A stretch of 60,000 nucleotides of DNA from Apostichopus japonicus (lineage: Eukaryota > Echinodermata > Holothuroidea > Aspidochirotida > Stichopodidae): the NCBI RefSeq assembly GCF_037975245.1, contig NC_092579.1, forward strand, positions 27,765,666 through 27,825,665, written 5' to 3'. A model generated the notes under the pieces. That model was not told where the DNA came from, made no database searches, and saw only the letters and a program-made list of their open reading frames with translations. How positions within the stretch are numbered: the stretch's first letter is position 1; each line of letters begins with the position of its first letter. Made by a program: the position numbers and the translations under genes. Shown here piece after piece: positions 24,401 through 39,400 of the stretch.

Positions 24401-27400
24401 TTTTGTTGTTACGTGAGATCCGTAACCGACGAAGTGGTTAGGCTATGTACTATACTCTTAACTATGGTAGGATAATTATTTTTCCTTTTTTGTGTGGAAA
24501 TTCTAGAAAATACTTTCTTTTTCCCCCGCTTAACAGCAGATGTGGTCGTATGGTTTATTCATAAATGGGTGTACTAGAGCCTTGTTTACATGACATTTGT
24601 TGCATTTAGCACGATATGCCAGTTTCGCGTGATTTTTTCGAAAGTATTTTGCTCGATCTTTCGTAAAATTTGAAAGGTGTACCAACTTACTGTTTGTACA
24701 CAATTGGTAATTTCTCTATGCTCAATATTGTTTCCATGTCCTTGTAGAAAACGTCAACTTCGCAAAATACAATTAGTTGTGTTTTTGTTGTTACGTGAGA
24801 TCCGTAACCGACGAAGTGGTTAGGCTATGTACTATTCTCTTAACTATGGTAGGATAATTATTTTTTCTTTTTTTGTGTGGAAATTCTAGAAAATACTTTC
24901 TTTTCCCCCCGCTTAACAGCAGATGTGGTCGTATGGTTTATTCATAAATGGGTGTACTAGAGCCTTGTTTACATGACATTTGTTGCATTTAGCACGTTAT
25001 GCCAGTTTCGCGTGAATTTTTCGAAAGTATTTTGCTCGATCTTTCGTAAAATTTGAAAGGTGTACCAACTTACTGTTCGAGTAGAGAAAAGAGAGATGGA
25101 TCAGTGTTAGTGAATGAAAATACTTTGTACAGGAAAAGAAGTCTGAAAGTATTTTGAAACACTTGATACGAAAAAAGTTCATGAAGATTTCAACTCGTTC
25201 TTGAAATAAATCTCCTTCTACTGTGGTCAGAGTGCCATTGTTACGTAAAAACCACAGACCAGGAAAAGGCAAGTACCGCTTTTGTTTACAAACAATGGCA
25301 GCGCTTCTGTGTTGGGAGCTCAATGCTCATTACTTTCACGGAGTTACCGTGGGTGTGTGCACTCAAGCGTGAGCGATATGCAGGCTGCATAATGAGCAGT
25401 GGTGTGCTGCTGGCTGGGCCTTCGATCATCGCCGGTTAAATTTGCGAGCCTTCCCTAAGGGAGGTTTAAGGATATAAAATGGGCGGATTGGAGGTAGTGG
25501 ATGACTAGGGGGGGGGGGGGGAAAGGGGGACTCACCGCACCAATGTTGGGTTATTTTCCCGACAACCTCTGGAGGACGAGGATTCTCTCCTGACTGGTTC
25601 TCCATTGCCTCCTGTAGCTTAATCTGCATCTGATGGAGATTGACCTACACAAACAAAAACAATCAAAGAAAAGGAAGATAAGTATAGACCTTTCAAGAAA
25701 TATATATATAACATACAAGCAGGGGGTAGGAAGCTTCCTAAATTGGGGGGCACAACATCAGAGGGGCACTTTCTCATTCCACAACCACCACTCGTTATGC
25801 TATAAACCGATACACACCGGCCATATCACTTAAATATATATGATGTGTTATTATGCTATCAATACTATTTATTGAGATTGTTTATTATTAACTGTGCTAC
25901 AAAAAGATTTGGGATGCCATTTTAAAAATAGCATGTACAGACTAAAAATAAATAATTAACATAAAATATTAAGATGAACAAAGGCTTAAGATATCCAAAA
26001 GACAGTTCTTCATCAAAAGGGGCAGATTTTATTTGCCAGTAGGGCACATTTGCAATTTTAGAGAAAAGTGGGGGGGGGGGGGCATGTGCCCCAGAGCCCC
26101 CTGATGCAAGCAATGATAGAAAGATACTACTTAATACAGCCTTTTTTCTTCTTTTTTTTGGTAAGAGTGCAGCAGATTGAGTGAATAGAGAACGGATGAA
26201 ATGTATTAACGTTTAGCAGATTAACAACGAGATGCAACCAGCTGAATCATCAAGACATCTTACCAAGTACACCCGAGCCCTCTCTGCAGATTCAAAGGCT
26301 GCTACCAGTTCATCATTTATAGCTACTTCTCCACCTTTATGTGCTTTAAAGAGAAAAAAAAAGGAAAGCAAAAGTTGGAAAACGAAGAAAAGACAGGAGG
26401 AACAGTTTATAAAATTATAATACTTCATGATTTTACTGACTGGCACTCAATATTTTACGAATGGGGACGGAACAGGGGACGGGAACATGGGAGATGAGGA
26501 CAGGGGATTGGCAGAGGAAGGGCAAAAAGGAAGGGAAAGGGGGAAGAGGATACAGACCAAACTTCAGTAAATATGGTTTCAAATTTACCATATTGCTGTA
26601 CGTGGGCCGATAGAGAAGAAGTATGCCAAATGGTGGCAGCAAACACTGCTTTGACAGCCTTCTCGATTTCTTCGCCACCGACTCCTGCACCGAGCTGTCT
26701 CGCCTCTGAAGACATCTCGTCGCACCTGCCGAGAAATAAACAGCAGTATCCAGTTTACAAGAATTGCTGTAAGCACTTAAACGTACATTAAGTCCCAAGA
26801 GGCGCTAAATCAGATTCCAACAGACTTTTGCTGTTTGAGCAGTAGTATGGAAAGGTTTTGAAATGCTTTTGATAGTTTTAGAGTTTGTGAACAAGTTTTC
26901 TGCAAAATATGTTGTGTCCTTGACTTTGCTGTCAGTTTTCAGTGAGGTGTGGATACTCTATAGATATCCAGCCATAGAATACACACAACCTGGGAGACCT
27001 CTTCTGAGTTAATACAGATGATGAATAACCGTCAAACGGCTTGCCATAGTATTGTCTATTTGAAGACTCTCTTCCTGCGTGTGCTAAACTAAATCTTGAT
27101 AAACTTCAATTATTATAAAAATAAATAGTAAGTGATATTTTCATGCATTTTAAGTAATATTGCTCTTTCCCAGATCATAATAACAAGAAATATCTGTCTC
27201 AAAATACTAAAATAGGCAATGACAGATAGCTAGGTGAAAACAGATCAACTGTTATCGTTTCTAAGTGATTTGATTACAATGGTAACAGCTACACTATGTT
27301 ACTTAGGCTTGTGAGCCCATGTGATGAAACATTCAAAAAATGTAAATTTTAACTGTTACCATTCAGGCTCTAAATACAGTCTGTGAGTTAACTGCTTCCA

Positions 27401-30400
27401 CCTACAACATCTTGTTCTTAACATTAATTATGACTGTTTAAACTTATTCTTTCAAGATTAACCAATCAAAACCCCCCAACACATGGACCAGAGACAGTGG
27501 TCTACGATGTCACCATGGCGATTATGATGCAGATAATTTACGACAAATTTCAAAAAATTCTGCCACCTGAAAATGATTTCAAAAACATCTACATGCTCCT
27601 TTAATAAAAAAGAACCTCAAAGTTATCCTTAAATTTACCGTTGCCATAGTAATTTTGCCTGTTCTGTCTCTTCCTTCTCTCCAGATAGCTGTTTTAGCAG
27701 CCCTAGGAGAGCTTCATCCCCGTGGTTCTTTTTCTGATCTCTGGCCGTTAATTCAAAGGTCTGGGTCTGAAAGTCAAAAGTACCAGACACATTGTCTGTC
27801 TGTCTCTCTGTTTGTCTGTTTGTAATGTGGTATTAGGGGGAAGAGACTCCAATACTTCAACTAGTAATTGGTTATGTGTGGGATTCTGGTTTCAACTTCA
27901 AATATCAAAAACATCCGGGTAAATATATCATTCTTAATCAGATCTGAATATCTTAATACTGAGATTATTGTAACAAAAAATGAAGTGGAAATATATGGGC
28001 ATTGAAAAAAAACCAAAGGATTTTTGTGGAAATAAAGCAGGTTTTATACATAATTCTCAACTGTCGTTATCTTTCTGTGTCAAATTTAATGGTCGTGTCT
28101 ATTTTTTTACCACAATTTGACCTCACAAAGCAAGTTTTAGTCTTATTGGGCAACTTAAGTAAAACATTCTAGTCTTGATATGAAATACTTTATTCATTGT
28201 TTATCATTTCTAATTACTTAACCCAAACATGTTCTTTAAATCTTCATATGAACAACAGAACATTCTTGTATGACCTCTATCTCACCGAGACTAATTTGTT
28301 ATGCTGCATCTGACAGAATGACCTGTGTGTTAGACTATGTAGTCCAGTCACTTTTAGTTGAAAGATCCTCGGCAGTTTAGTGACCTATCTCTCAATACTT
28401 ACAAGTGGCACAAAATGCAATCTGGACTGATGACAACATTTTGTGTGTAATATATAATGTATCATAATGAACTTTAAGCACAGAAATTTTAATATGCATG
28501 CTAGTTTCCTTCACTGTAACTATGCTCTCAAAACCAAAGCAGTCAGTCCTAGAGAAGTGGTTAGGCTAGCTTTTGAACATACACATATAGCGATAGGATA
28601 GTCTACATTATCCAAATTATTATGTGTCATTTCACAGTTCATGATTTAAGGTATTCCTTTTACCTCCTCCTGTGCATTCCGGAGCCCTCCACGAAATAGA
28701 GATGACCACTCCTCGATTTGTTTCATAATTTCTCCTCCTCCTCCAACCACGAGGCCAGTTTCTTGATTCTCTTGACCTTCTTCCACATCCTCTTCTATGA
28801 AAAAAGGATTTGATTCAAAAGAAAATTTCTCACGACAACCGAATGTAAACTGATAATGAAACCATTCATTTAACTTGATGAAAGGCAAGACACTCATATC
28901 AACAGACTTGTGAAGAACCCCCCAAAAAAATTGCTAAAACTGCTAAAACGTCAATATTGAAATCAGATTTTAAGCCGAGTTTGATAAAAAACAGCTGGAT
29001 TTCTATTACAAAATCAAATGATGCTTAAAATGTAGATTTAAAAAATAACTAAAAATTCTTTGTTAACATTTTCACATTTCATTTTGTTTAATTTCACCAT
29101 TTGGCAAATAAATCCAATCTGAACACAGGCTTTCAAAAGTATAATTTGTATTATAATTTTTGTTTGCGAGTTTCTCATTGTTGACTGAATGAAAATAAGT
29201 AAACCAGATAAATATATTGCATATTTCTTTATGATAATCCAAAATGGCTGTTAGTAGTTTTATATCTGTAATACCATTAAATCTTTTGTTTCCCTCTCAT
29301 TCAAAATTGTCTATTTCTTTTATTTAGTAGAGCATTCTGAAGTCAACAGATCAACTCAATGCTAGCAACAAAATGAAAACAAATATACAGCTAATCTCAA
29401 ACTGTGCTAAAAGTGCAATTCTCATAAAATCTGTCAAGATTCCATAGGTCTCCTTGATGGACAAGAGTGAAGGAGAGGGGAGAATGCTGGGGGTGATGGG
29501 AAGGGGGAAAAAGGTAGGGGGAAAGGGTGAAAGGGAAGAGGGTTTAAAGCTTCCTTCAGCAACAGAGAAACACAAATATGATGGTGATCCTACTAGGATT
29601 GAGACAAAATGCTTTCAAACTTTATGAATTTACCAACACCAGCTTTTGATGATTAAATGTGTAAGTTTGTAAACAATGTTTTCCTGCCTTCATTTAATAT
29701 TTACCAAGTGTTTGATGCATGGCATGAGAACAGAACTTTCCGAGCAGCGAAGACAAGCTCAACTGCATATCTTGAGTCCAGCAAATGCTGACATCTGCCT
29801 GTCCTTTAGCCGTCACCTGTTGATCAAGAAAAAAATCATCAAATTTGGTTCAAAACAGACTCTCTGAAGTAAGTGGGAAAAACTGTGGATGCCTAAAAAA
29901 TACTCTTTAGTTCAGAGTAAGGAAGCCACACATATCCTTAAAATGGAAAATCTTATCCGTGTTGATTTGGCAAGGTTTGACATGAGGTTTGAAGGGTTTC
30001 AGAGATATAAGTCAGAATTCTCAACATGCAATTTACATCCCCTCTCTCATTGAAAATCACATTTTCAAAAGTCTGATAGAAGGGGGAAAAAATTTATCAA
30101 TCAAAGCAAGAATGAAAATATTGCCTGTCATCAGATATGAGGATGAAACAAAAAATGAGTAAGCTCCTCTTTACAAATTTTTGCACATTGTTTTTTTTTT
30201 CATAAGGTCATATTCACAAGTCTTGTGAATGGCCAATATATTAAGTATTAAGCTTGCAGCATACACAAGCCTACCTTTTGCAGTGATGTTGTAAATTATA
30301 TAGATGCCATATCAGAAAGGACTTATCTTTCAATGGCAAGATATAACAAAACTACAACTCTCACCACTGTTGGAATCACTAATAATGATTGAAAATGAAC

Positions 30401-33400
30401 TCACTGTGAATTTATATCCCCAAGCATTTGTTGTACTGTCAGAGTGAAACAGGAACTGTAGTCTGTCAATACTCTTGAATGTAACAGTCTCCGGCCACTT
30501 GTCGGAACCAACTTTCTGGTCATATCGAACTTTTGTTCCTCTGGTCAAGGTGAACTCCAAGTAATCGTACCTATTAAAGACGTGACAAATAAAGTTGTTA
30601 CCAAACATTGCATGTCTCAAAATGTCCATAAGCCAACTCCATTTTATCACTCTGAAATGTAAACATAACTGTGAAGCCAAATATCAGTTACATTATGAGA
30701 CAGATGGAAGAAAGCTAGGCTTGAAAATCTCCTATAAAATCATGTGGTAGGATAGTATCAATCTCCAATGACAACCCTGTAATGTCTTCTTCTATCACTG
30801 ATTGACACCAAATCAGTTTTTAAGGAAAAGAAATGAATGTAACTTGTATACAGTTTTGCATAAACTAAAGATACGTGATCTGATATCAGTTATACCAAAA
30901 CAATCCCAAGGGTGACAAACTTTTAAATCTCTTTAGGTAGATCTTCTGGATGAACCAAATCCATCCTTCCCATTTCTTTTTGTAAACCTATTTTGATACA
31001 GACAGGCATCTGCAACAGCTGTCTATGGAATATTTAATACTAAACCTAGTTACCTGCCACGACATACGTACATGGAATCTGCACTAAACCTAGTAACAGA
31101 CCTGATGTACAACAATGCAGTTTATAGGAAGATATAATGAAATATTGTTACAGACATGTAGGCATGAGGCATAGTTATATAGGGAATTTGTACCAAACCT
31201 AGTTACCTACATGACAAGCAGGAAATTATATTAGCAAACTATATTAGGACCAGAAATCTGACATATCACTTTTAATGGGATCTATTCTAAACGTAGCTAC
31301 AGACTTTGGTATCTGGCACAGGTGTTTATGGAATGTATACTTAGCCTAGTTTTACCTGCCTATCATGCAAGAGGTCTGCAGAAAACCTAGTTCATAAGGT
31401 ACTGAATATCTGACATTTCTTTTTTTTTTAATAAGTGATCTATATGAAACCTAGGTACACAAATCTTAAATCAGACATAATCTTGGCATGAATCTACATT
31501 AAACAATTACAGAAACAACAAATCCTAAACTTTCAAAGTAGCAACTTTTCTATTCCATGCTCATCATAAACTTATTTTGTGTCTTCATTTTCAAATTGAC
31601 GTACCTCCTCTCTGTTTCACATCTGGAGTCAAACGTGATGTGAAATTCTTGAGCTCCCGGGCAGTAAAACATTTGAGTGATGTTTTGATTATTCTCGTAG
31701 TTGTGCGAGGATTCCACATTCCAGGTACGGAGGGTGACCAGCTCATCTGAATCTTTTAATTCGGAGCTTAACTCCATCTAAAAAACAAACAGCAACAAAC
31801 AAACACAGTCAACTATTAATCAAAGCGACATCTCATTCTTTTTTACTTTACTTTGGAATAATTTTTACAAAACTCAGAAAGGATTCCACGGATTAATAAT
31901 AATACTAACTGGCAGATATTTTTACGACGCAAACAACATTTAATGGCCTCAAATGACATCTTTATAATGTGTTACAAATTTATCAAGGACAAATGAAGTT
32001 GAATGTCATCCAAGGGTGGTCTGTAATTTAAATGAAGTTAAAAGAACATGGTTTGGTTAAGTTTTTAGAATTTATGAAAAAAAAGGATTGATGTCAACAT
32101 TTTAAATTTGCAACTGAGGAATCGACAGGCTGATCAATTTTGCCTGGCAGGAATATTCCAAAGACTCGGTACATTTTCAAAGGTGAATCTTGAATACCAG
32201 AATGGTTATAGAAACTTTATCATCACTCAAATTTGACATATCACAACTTACGTTCTAACTAAAGTCATACTTTGAAGAAAAGCAATAGCAACTTTGTGTT
32301 ATGCAAAATGGCAGGAACTTAATACATAAAATAACCTTTTATGAAGAAATTGGGTGAATAAAGTGTGGGGTATGGTGGAGGTGGTTGGTAGGGCCTGTTC
32401 CCTAAACCCATCCCCCTATCCCACCCCTCCCCCAACCCGCACTCCAATACATGCCGTCCCTCTCCTGTTCATGAGAAACATAACCTTACACTAAATACAA
32501 AAGATTTCCCCTTGCTTGCTACTCACAGTCTTTTCGTTCTTTACCTCTATTTTGACACTTTCTAGATTGACCACTTTGTGGAGTTCCTCTGCTACCTTGA
32601 AGAGACGGTGGGCTAACTGAAGATGTGGGATCTTGCTGTCACTCATCCAATGCAGAATGGTTATCTGTAAATTGAGAAGAGATGACAAGAGCGATATGGG
32701 TGTAGTGACAGTTAATAAACTGCACTGCAAGCGAGCCTATAGAGTATTCCCTCTCGCAAATGGAACAGTCTACGTATTTTGTTGACAAACATTCTATTGT
32801 CAAACTTTCTTGTTAAACTTCGCCAAACGAGCATGGACTTATTGTATAAGATACAATAGGACAGGTGTTCAACGAGAGACAGTTTTGTATTATACGTTCA
32901 CGTGTACAATGTACAGCTACAGTGTTTTAAGTAACTTCGTTCAGTGAATTGGTCAAGGAAGGTCGTTTCTTAGTCATAGTATTACTTTAGTAGGAAATTA
33001 CTACAATATAACATCGCCTACACTACAGTGGTAGCAGGCTATTAAAGGCCAGGTCTGTGCATAGTCTCTGCAATATTCGGATATTCATCAGGAATCCACC
33101 GGACAATTATGTGTGGGATGTAGCACTACAACCCACCAATTACTAGCATTTCGGATTCAATTGTATGGATTAATATTATCGACTCAGTGCCCAGCCCGGA
33201 CACCACTCTCGGAAGACGGCGTGCGGGTCGGTCATCGTGGAACTGGCAGATCGAGTACCCTGGACCAGCGTACAGGGAGGGTTAAACAACAGAACTATTA
33301 TTAGAGGTTAGTAGTATTGATTATTATTATCGTTATTACCGATGATAGTCTCTAATAGTTGACAGACGAGACCGAAGCTCAGCATCTGATAAATTTCTCA

Positions 33401-36400
33401 TATATTATGTTTTTACTACCGTTCCAACAAATTTGCAAAAAGATGGGTCTTGATAACATTCGCATACCGATAGGAAGAAAGAAGCTGTTATGAACAGCAA
33501 AAAAAATTTAAAAATATGCAAGTTATGAAACGACATATAGTCGATTCATACTTACCATCTGATGGAAGGTACTCTCCAAGAAAGAGAACTTGAGAGATTT
33601 CATGCATCCTATATTAGTTCCTTGCTGAGACCAAAGAATGACTGCATTGCAGATCCAGGAATACATTGATTTACAATCTGTAAATGAGATACAGGAACGT
33701 CAGGATCATAAGGGGGATATAAGCATTAACTGAAAGTTTAATATCATCCACAAACAATAACAATATTAGAGTGTTAAATTTGACTGATTTGTTAACTTGA
33801 TCTGAAAAACAAAAGAACAGAAATGGATTCGATTGTATTTACTGATGACCATTGGATCTCCCTCCCTCTCAAGCCACTTCCATTTTCTTTCAATCCCTAG
33901 CCCTGTTCCCTAGCCCTGTTCTCTAGCCCTGTTCACTAGCCCTGTTCCCTAGCCCTGTTCCCTAGCCCTGTTCCCTAGCCCTGTTCCCTAGCCCTGTTCG
34001 CTAGCTCTGTTCCCTAGCCCTGTTCCCTAGCCCTGTTCCAGTCACAGTTCTACTAATTTGCCTTTCAGACGTGATAGACAATAATATAGTGAATTGGTTC
34101 AGCTTTTCATTTCTTGATACCAGTACCGTGTCTATCATTCTGTGCTTTTGCATAAACCCATTCTACACTCATGCATATCAAATCTACACCCATCAGCACC
34201 ATAACTACACCCATCTGTGTCATGAGTGCACCAATCTCTACCATGACTACACCCATCTACACCAATTTGTAAACCCATTCTATACCCATCTCTACCAAGT
34301 CTCAACCAACTTGCATCATGACGGCACCCACTGCGTACCACATCTACACCACCAGTCTGTCCCGGTTCCTTCATCAGTTCAAAGCCTTCACCTACCTGTA
34401 CTGCGATACATCACAACTACACCCATCTGTACCATGCTTACACCTGTCTGTACAATGCAACTGTACCACATCTACACTCATCTTTAACTTTGGATAAGTC
34501 CATTATACACCCATCTGCACCATGATTACACCCATCTCTACTATACCTATAACCCATCTATAGCAGTTTGTTAAATTCATTCTAAACCCATCTTTATCAA
34601 GTCTAATCCAACTTGCATCATGTCTACACCCTTTCCAAAACCAAGACCAAACCCATCTGCACCACATTAACACCAATCTATACCCTTGCATGCATTTATA
34701 CAAAGTATTCCTTTACCATCGTTTCCGATACCACTGTTTCTCATACCATTGTTTCCGATACAGTTATTTCGGATACCATTGTTTCTGATACCATTGTTTC
34801 CGATACCACTGTCCTCATACCATTGTTTCCGATACAATTATTTCCAATATCATTGTTTCCGATACCATTGATTCCGATACAATTATTTCCAAAACCGTTG
34901 TTGCAGATACAATTGTTTCTGATACCACTGTTTCCCATACCACTGTTTCCGATACAATCATTTCCAATACCATCGTCTCCAATACCATTGTTTCCGATAC
35001 CACCGTTTCCAATACCACTGTTTCCGATACCATTGTTACTGATACCAATGTTTCCGATACCATTGTTTACACCCTGCCTGTACACTACCCATCAACCAAT
35101 TCCAAACCACATAGTTTCCCGTACAGTACATTCAAACTTACAACTTTTGAGGACATTGACAGCGATTGCTTCTGCCTTGGGTGTCTGAGTCTGGATGAGT
35201 TTTTGACACCAGGTGAGTAGGTTGACCTGTAGGGCGTTGAGCAGGTTCACCACGTGACTACACTCCTTGGGAGGAAGTGGATCGTTGTCCTCTATGATCT
35301 CCTCAAACTGTGGAATTGAAACCAAAACACACAGATCAACAATTGAAGCACCCTACAGGATTGTGCGATTGTCGGGTAACACTCTCAAACCTCTTTGTCA
35401 TGCCCCGAGCATCGGCTAAAAGTTGCATTGGAAATGGACCAAATGTGATCCAAAGGGTTCTGTCAACTTCAGCAAAAAAGAGGTCAGTATGACTGATTTT
35501 ATGTTAAGCTTTAAAGATTTTATGTTTTAAAATTTTATGTGTTTTATGTTTAGCTCAAAGACAAAAAAAAAGAAAGCACAATGAAATCGATAAGAGGTAT
35601 GGTATCATTCTTATTGATATGGAATAGTTTTGCAAAATGTTCATCTTTTTTTGCCATATTCTTACCTCCTTGTAGGCCACACAGAGTAAAGTGTCAAACA
35701 CGGACAGGATAGCAGACGTGTCCACGGTAACCTATAAAATAGAATAACACAAAGAGGTAACAGTCAAGTCAATATTAAATAACTGTTTCCAAGTTAGGAA
35801 GACATGAGGAACACTCACAGGAATTTCCTGTTACTGTAGATTCTGTTATAAAATCTCCCAATTATTTAATTCCAAGTTGTCAATCCAACCGAAACTCTTC
35901 TGTTTTGTGAGACATTTTTAATTATATCCTGCGAGAACGTCCTATCACACTGCTGTTCCGTAACTAGTCAAGTCTCATTTCAAATTATTGAACTGAAACT
36001 TTGAAGGGGTTCCAGTAGACCTTTTTGGCAATTGTCTCAAACATTCTTTGATTTAATTGCTTGGTTAAGGATTCACCACAATGCTTTAACACTAGTTTAA
36101 AGCACAGATATATTTTCTTACCGATTCTGGGCTGAGTAATTCAGCCAGACATCTGCAGTGACGACACTAATGTTTACACATTTTATCTTTTTGTTTGTTT
36201 TTTTAATTAATTTTGAATGAAGAACATACTGCTAAGTGGATGGATATTTTAAAGAAAAATTTTGAAACTTAGATTAATAGAAGATTAATATTCTTGTATT
36301 TACAACACTTTATAATCCTTAATTATTGGTAATCGCACCCACACACCCAAGTGGGCACAGTTCTCTTCTAGGGGACATTGCATAAGGGGTTGCCACAATT

Positions 36401-39400
36401 CACAAAGCTATGCTTACAAGATACCTCCCATGTCTCCCATTTATACACATCATGATCCAGCCATAACTCAAAACACTGCAACCCTTAGATAACAAGTCCA
36501 ACTTCCTTAACCACTTGACCACAATGCATCTAGCTCTTACATAAGTCCCTGAACAAAACACTTTTATCCTTAAAATTTTGCTGATCGGTTCAAGTAAAAT
36601 TTATGAAAATCTCACCTCAGAGACATCGGAGGGAAGATCCAGTAGACCGCTGGAATCCACAGAACCAAAATACCAACAGAGACTACGAAAGACTATACGA
36701 GAAGACAGATCTTCGGATGGCTTTAGTCGTTGTCATAGAAACAAACAAACAAACAATAGTAGAGTAAATAAGATACACATCATATCACGTGGGTTGGCGG
36801 GCATCACGAAAAAAGGGGAAATAATGAACGTCAATTCATGAATGGCAAATATATACAAATCACAATAATTTTTATTGGGGGGGGGGGGGGAAGAGAATGT
36901 TAAGAGCTAAATCACTGAGATAAAGTTTTATAGTAAACAAGCATTGGAAATACTGATAAATATTAATTAGCTGATATATGTAATTTCATCATTACATATA
37001 TTATTATATATGTACTTATATATATATTATGATATTTATTACATAATTTTTATAATTAATTAATATAATTAGTAATACTGATATATAAGCATTGGATAAA
37101 CTAATAAATATTAATTATTATTATTATTATTAACTGATATAATCAGTTATCATTATATATATTATTATATATGTACTTATATATGTTATTGTATTTATTA
37201 CACAATTTTATAATTAATTAATAAAATTAATAGTACTGATAAATAAGCGTTGGAGGAGCATCGTAAAAGTAGTTTTTAGAACGGAGAATTCTTATGAAAT
37301 GTGACAAAACTTTATCCAGCTGGATTGTAATCGTTGTTATAATTAGTCATGATATGATTCATTAATTAATGTAGTTTTAAATTGAAGAGATTCAGAGATT
37401 ACAACAAACTCTTGGAGTATGACTTACATCATAGATCATGTTAAAGAGTTGCTTCTTCCTGGATTCCTTATCAGGGAAGAAAATGGGCGCTCCTGCCAGG
37501 GAAAATAAAAAAGGTAACATTTGAAAAATGAGGCAAATTAATAGCTAATAAATAACACACCGTTTAGTTTTGATATGACTGTGGATATATTTTGTAGAAT
37601 ATACAATCTCACTACGGGTGTTAAACATTAAGAGAAATTTGTTCAAACTTTTTGTTATATATCAACCCATCAGGCCTTGACCTAGCAAAACTTCAATGCA
37701 TTTGTAAAGTCGGCCTAGCCATGGGTGAACTGGTGCGTAAATTGCTACCATCTCGGTGATCTAACCGACTGCGTTGGGGGCCTTGATACAAGCGGTTGCC
37801 ATTTGGCACCTCAGAAAATGCTAGCATCTTTCACAACCAAGATGAAATCAACTTCTGTTTTTCAAACTGTGACCGATCCGTCCATGGTCCTAACCTATTT
37901 TTGGTATACGAATCTGGGCTGAAGATTTTATTTCCTTTAACTATTTTGTTGGTGTTATTTATACTAGCACATTAACGTTTTAAGTGTATTGTCTACATTC
38001 CATGGGTACTATTACATATCAGATAAATGAGAAAAAAAAGAAAATGTTAACAGTTCTGTAGCAAATACAGTAAGCAACGAGTAGAATATAACTTTTACAT
38101 CTTCTCATTTCGGATGGCAGTAGATTCAATTGATTTCTTTTCATTTACGTTCAGTTGCGGATTTGAAGTTCGAGGCAATTAAAATACATCTTAGGTATTT
38201 GAGAGAATGACTATGAAAAGTGTCACGAATAGATGTTTTGTGATTATTGAAACGTAAGCGGAACCGAGATCCTGTTTCACCTACATAATTGCCCTCTTTA
38301 CAAAGTACACAGTAGCATATGTAAATAACATTATTAGAATCACAAGAGGTTTAGACCATAGTCAACCCATTGGGAATTTGACCTCGGTGCCTGGGGTAAT
38401 ATGGGGGCATATTTGGCATCGAGGTTTGCAGATATGCAGACACATGCAGATAAGATATGCAGACACACACAAAAAATGTTGTCATTATGTAGACCATTGT
38501 GCGCATCGCAAATAATAATAATAATAATAAACAGTTCTTATGTAGCGCAACTTACAATAAAGTCTCGCTGTGCTGTACTTAACCCTGGTCATTGGCAACT
38601 TGTCACACCTACACACCAAAGTGTGCACAATGCACCACAGTGCACCACAGCCACGTGTCCCCTGGGGGACTTCCCATAGGGTGCAGCCACAAACCGGCAG
38701 GCAACTATAATTACAAGTCACCTCGCAAGTCCCAAAGTGTCTTGCCCAAGGACACAACACAATGATCGGCCAGGGCTCGAACCCGTAATCCTTAGATCAC
38801 AAGTCCACTGCCTTAACCACTTGACCACAACGCTCTTGAACTAATAAAGTGCATTAACATATTTTGTAAGGAAAAGATGCCGTTGGAATTCATCTCTAGC
38901 TAATGGAATCTGTAAAATGGTGGAATTTAACATTCACAATTAAGCCTGGTCTGATGAGCTCACCTCATCATATCACTTGTGAAAAACACAGACCATTCCA
39001 GAATAATTTAGCAAATATTAAAAGTGACATCTTTTATTTCAAAGAAAGATAGCCTGTGCTAATGGTGACAACAAAAAGTGTGGGTCAGGTTCAAACCTTA
39101 AACAAAGGTCATTTAAAATAAAACAACAGTATTGGAAAATAAAATAAGTAAATCAAAAAAAATTTTTCTACGCGTTGAGAATTAATATTTCATATATCGT
39201 AAATTCTCACCGTCTAAAATCACCCTGGAAGCTGCCATGTTGACCCTTGACCCTAACATCTTGGAGGGCAGATCGGGCTCGAGAAGCTGGCATAAATGGT
39301 CAAACATCTGCTTTAGTAGAGTGGCATTGTTTATTTCGGTTTCCTTCGTCTCTTCGATGCTGCCATCTGGACCCTTATAAATACAAATGTAGAAAAATGC

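Larger units (their letters stand above)
22871..25458. mobile_element. 2.6-kb DNA transposon with 44-bp perfect terminal inverted repeats
   Basis: The left end TTAGGGAAGGCTCGCAAATT continues to position 22914 and is matched exactly in inverse orientation at 25415-25458. The ends are compatible with a TA target duplication if the repeat proper starts at GGGAAGG. Inside are only short open frames (longest 108 codons) with no transposase I recognise, so it is probably non-autonomous. It sits in the intron between exons 34 and 35. Confidence 0.9.

Noticed and set aside
34071-35188. Open frames of 138 and 191 codons (+) and 114 codons (-)
   Set aside because: Created by the ACACCCATC and 15-bp satellites, whose periods keep frames open; composition is pure repeat.
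37684-37922. Plus-strand 65-codon frame ([18 protein letters not shown]...)
   Set aside because: Looks somewhat gene-like, but short, with no splice context or recognisable family; possibly a repeat remnant.
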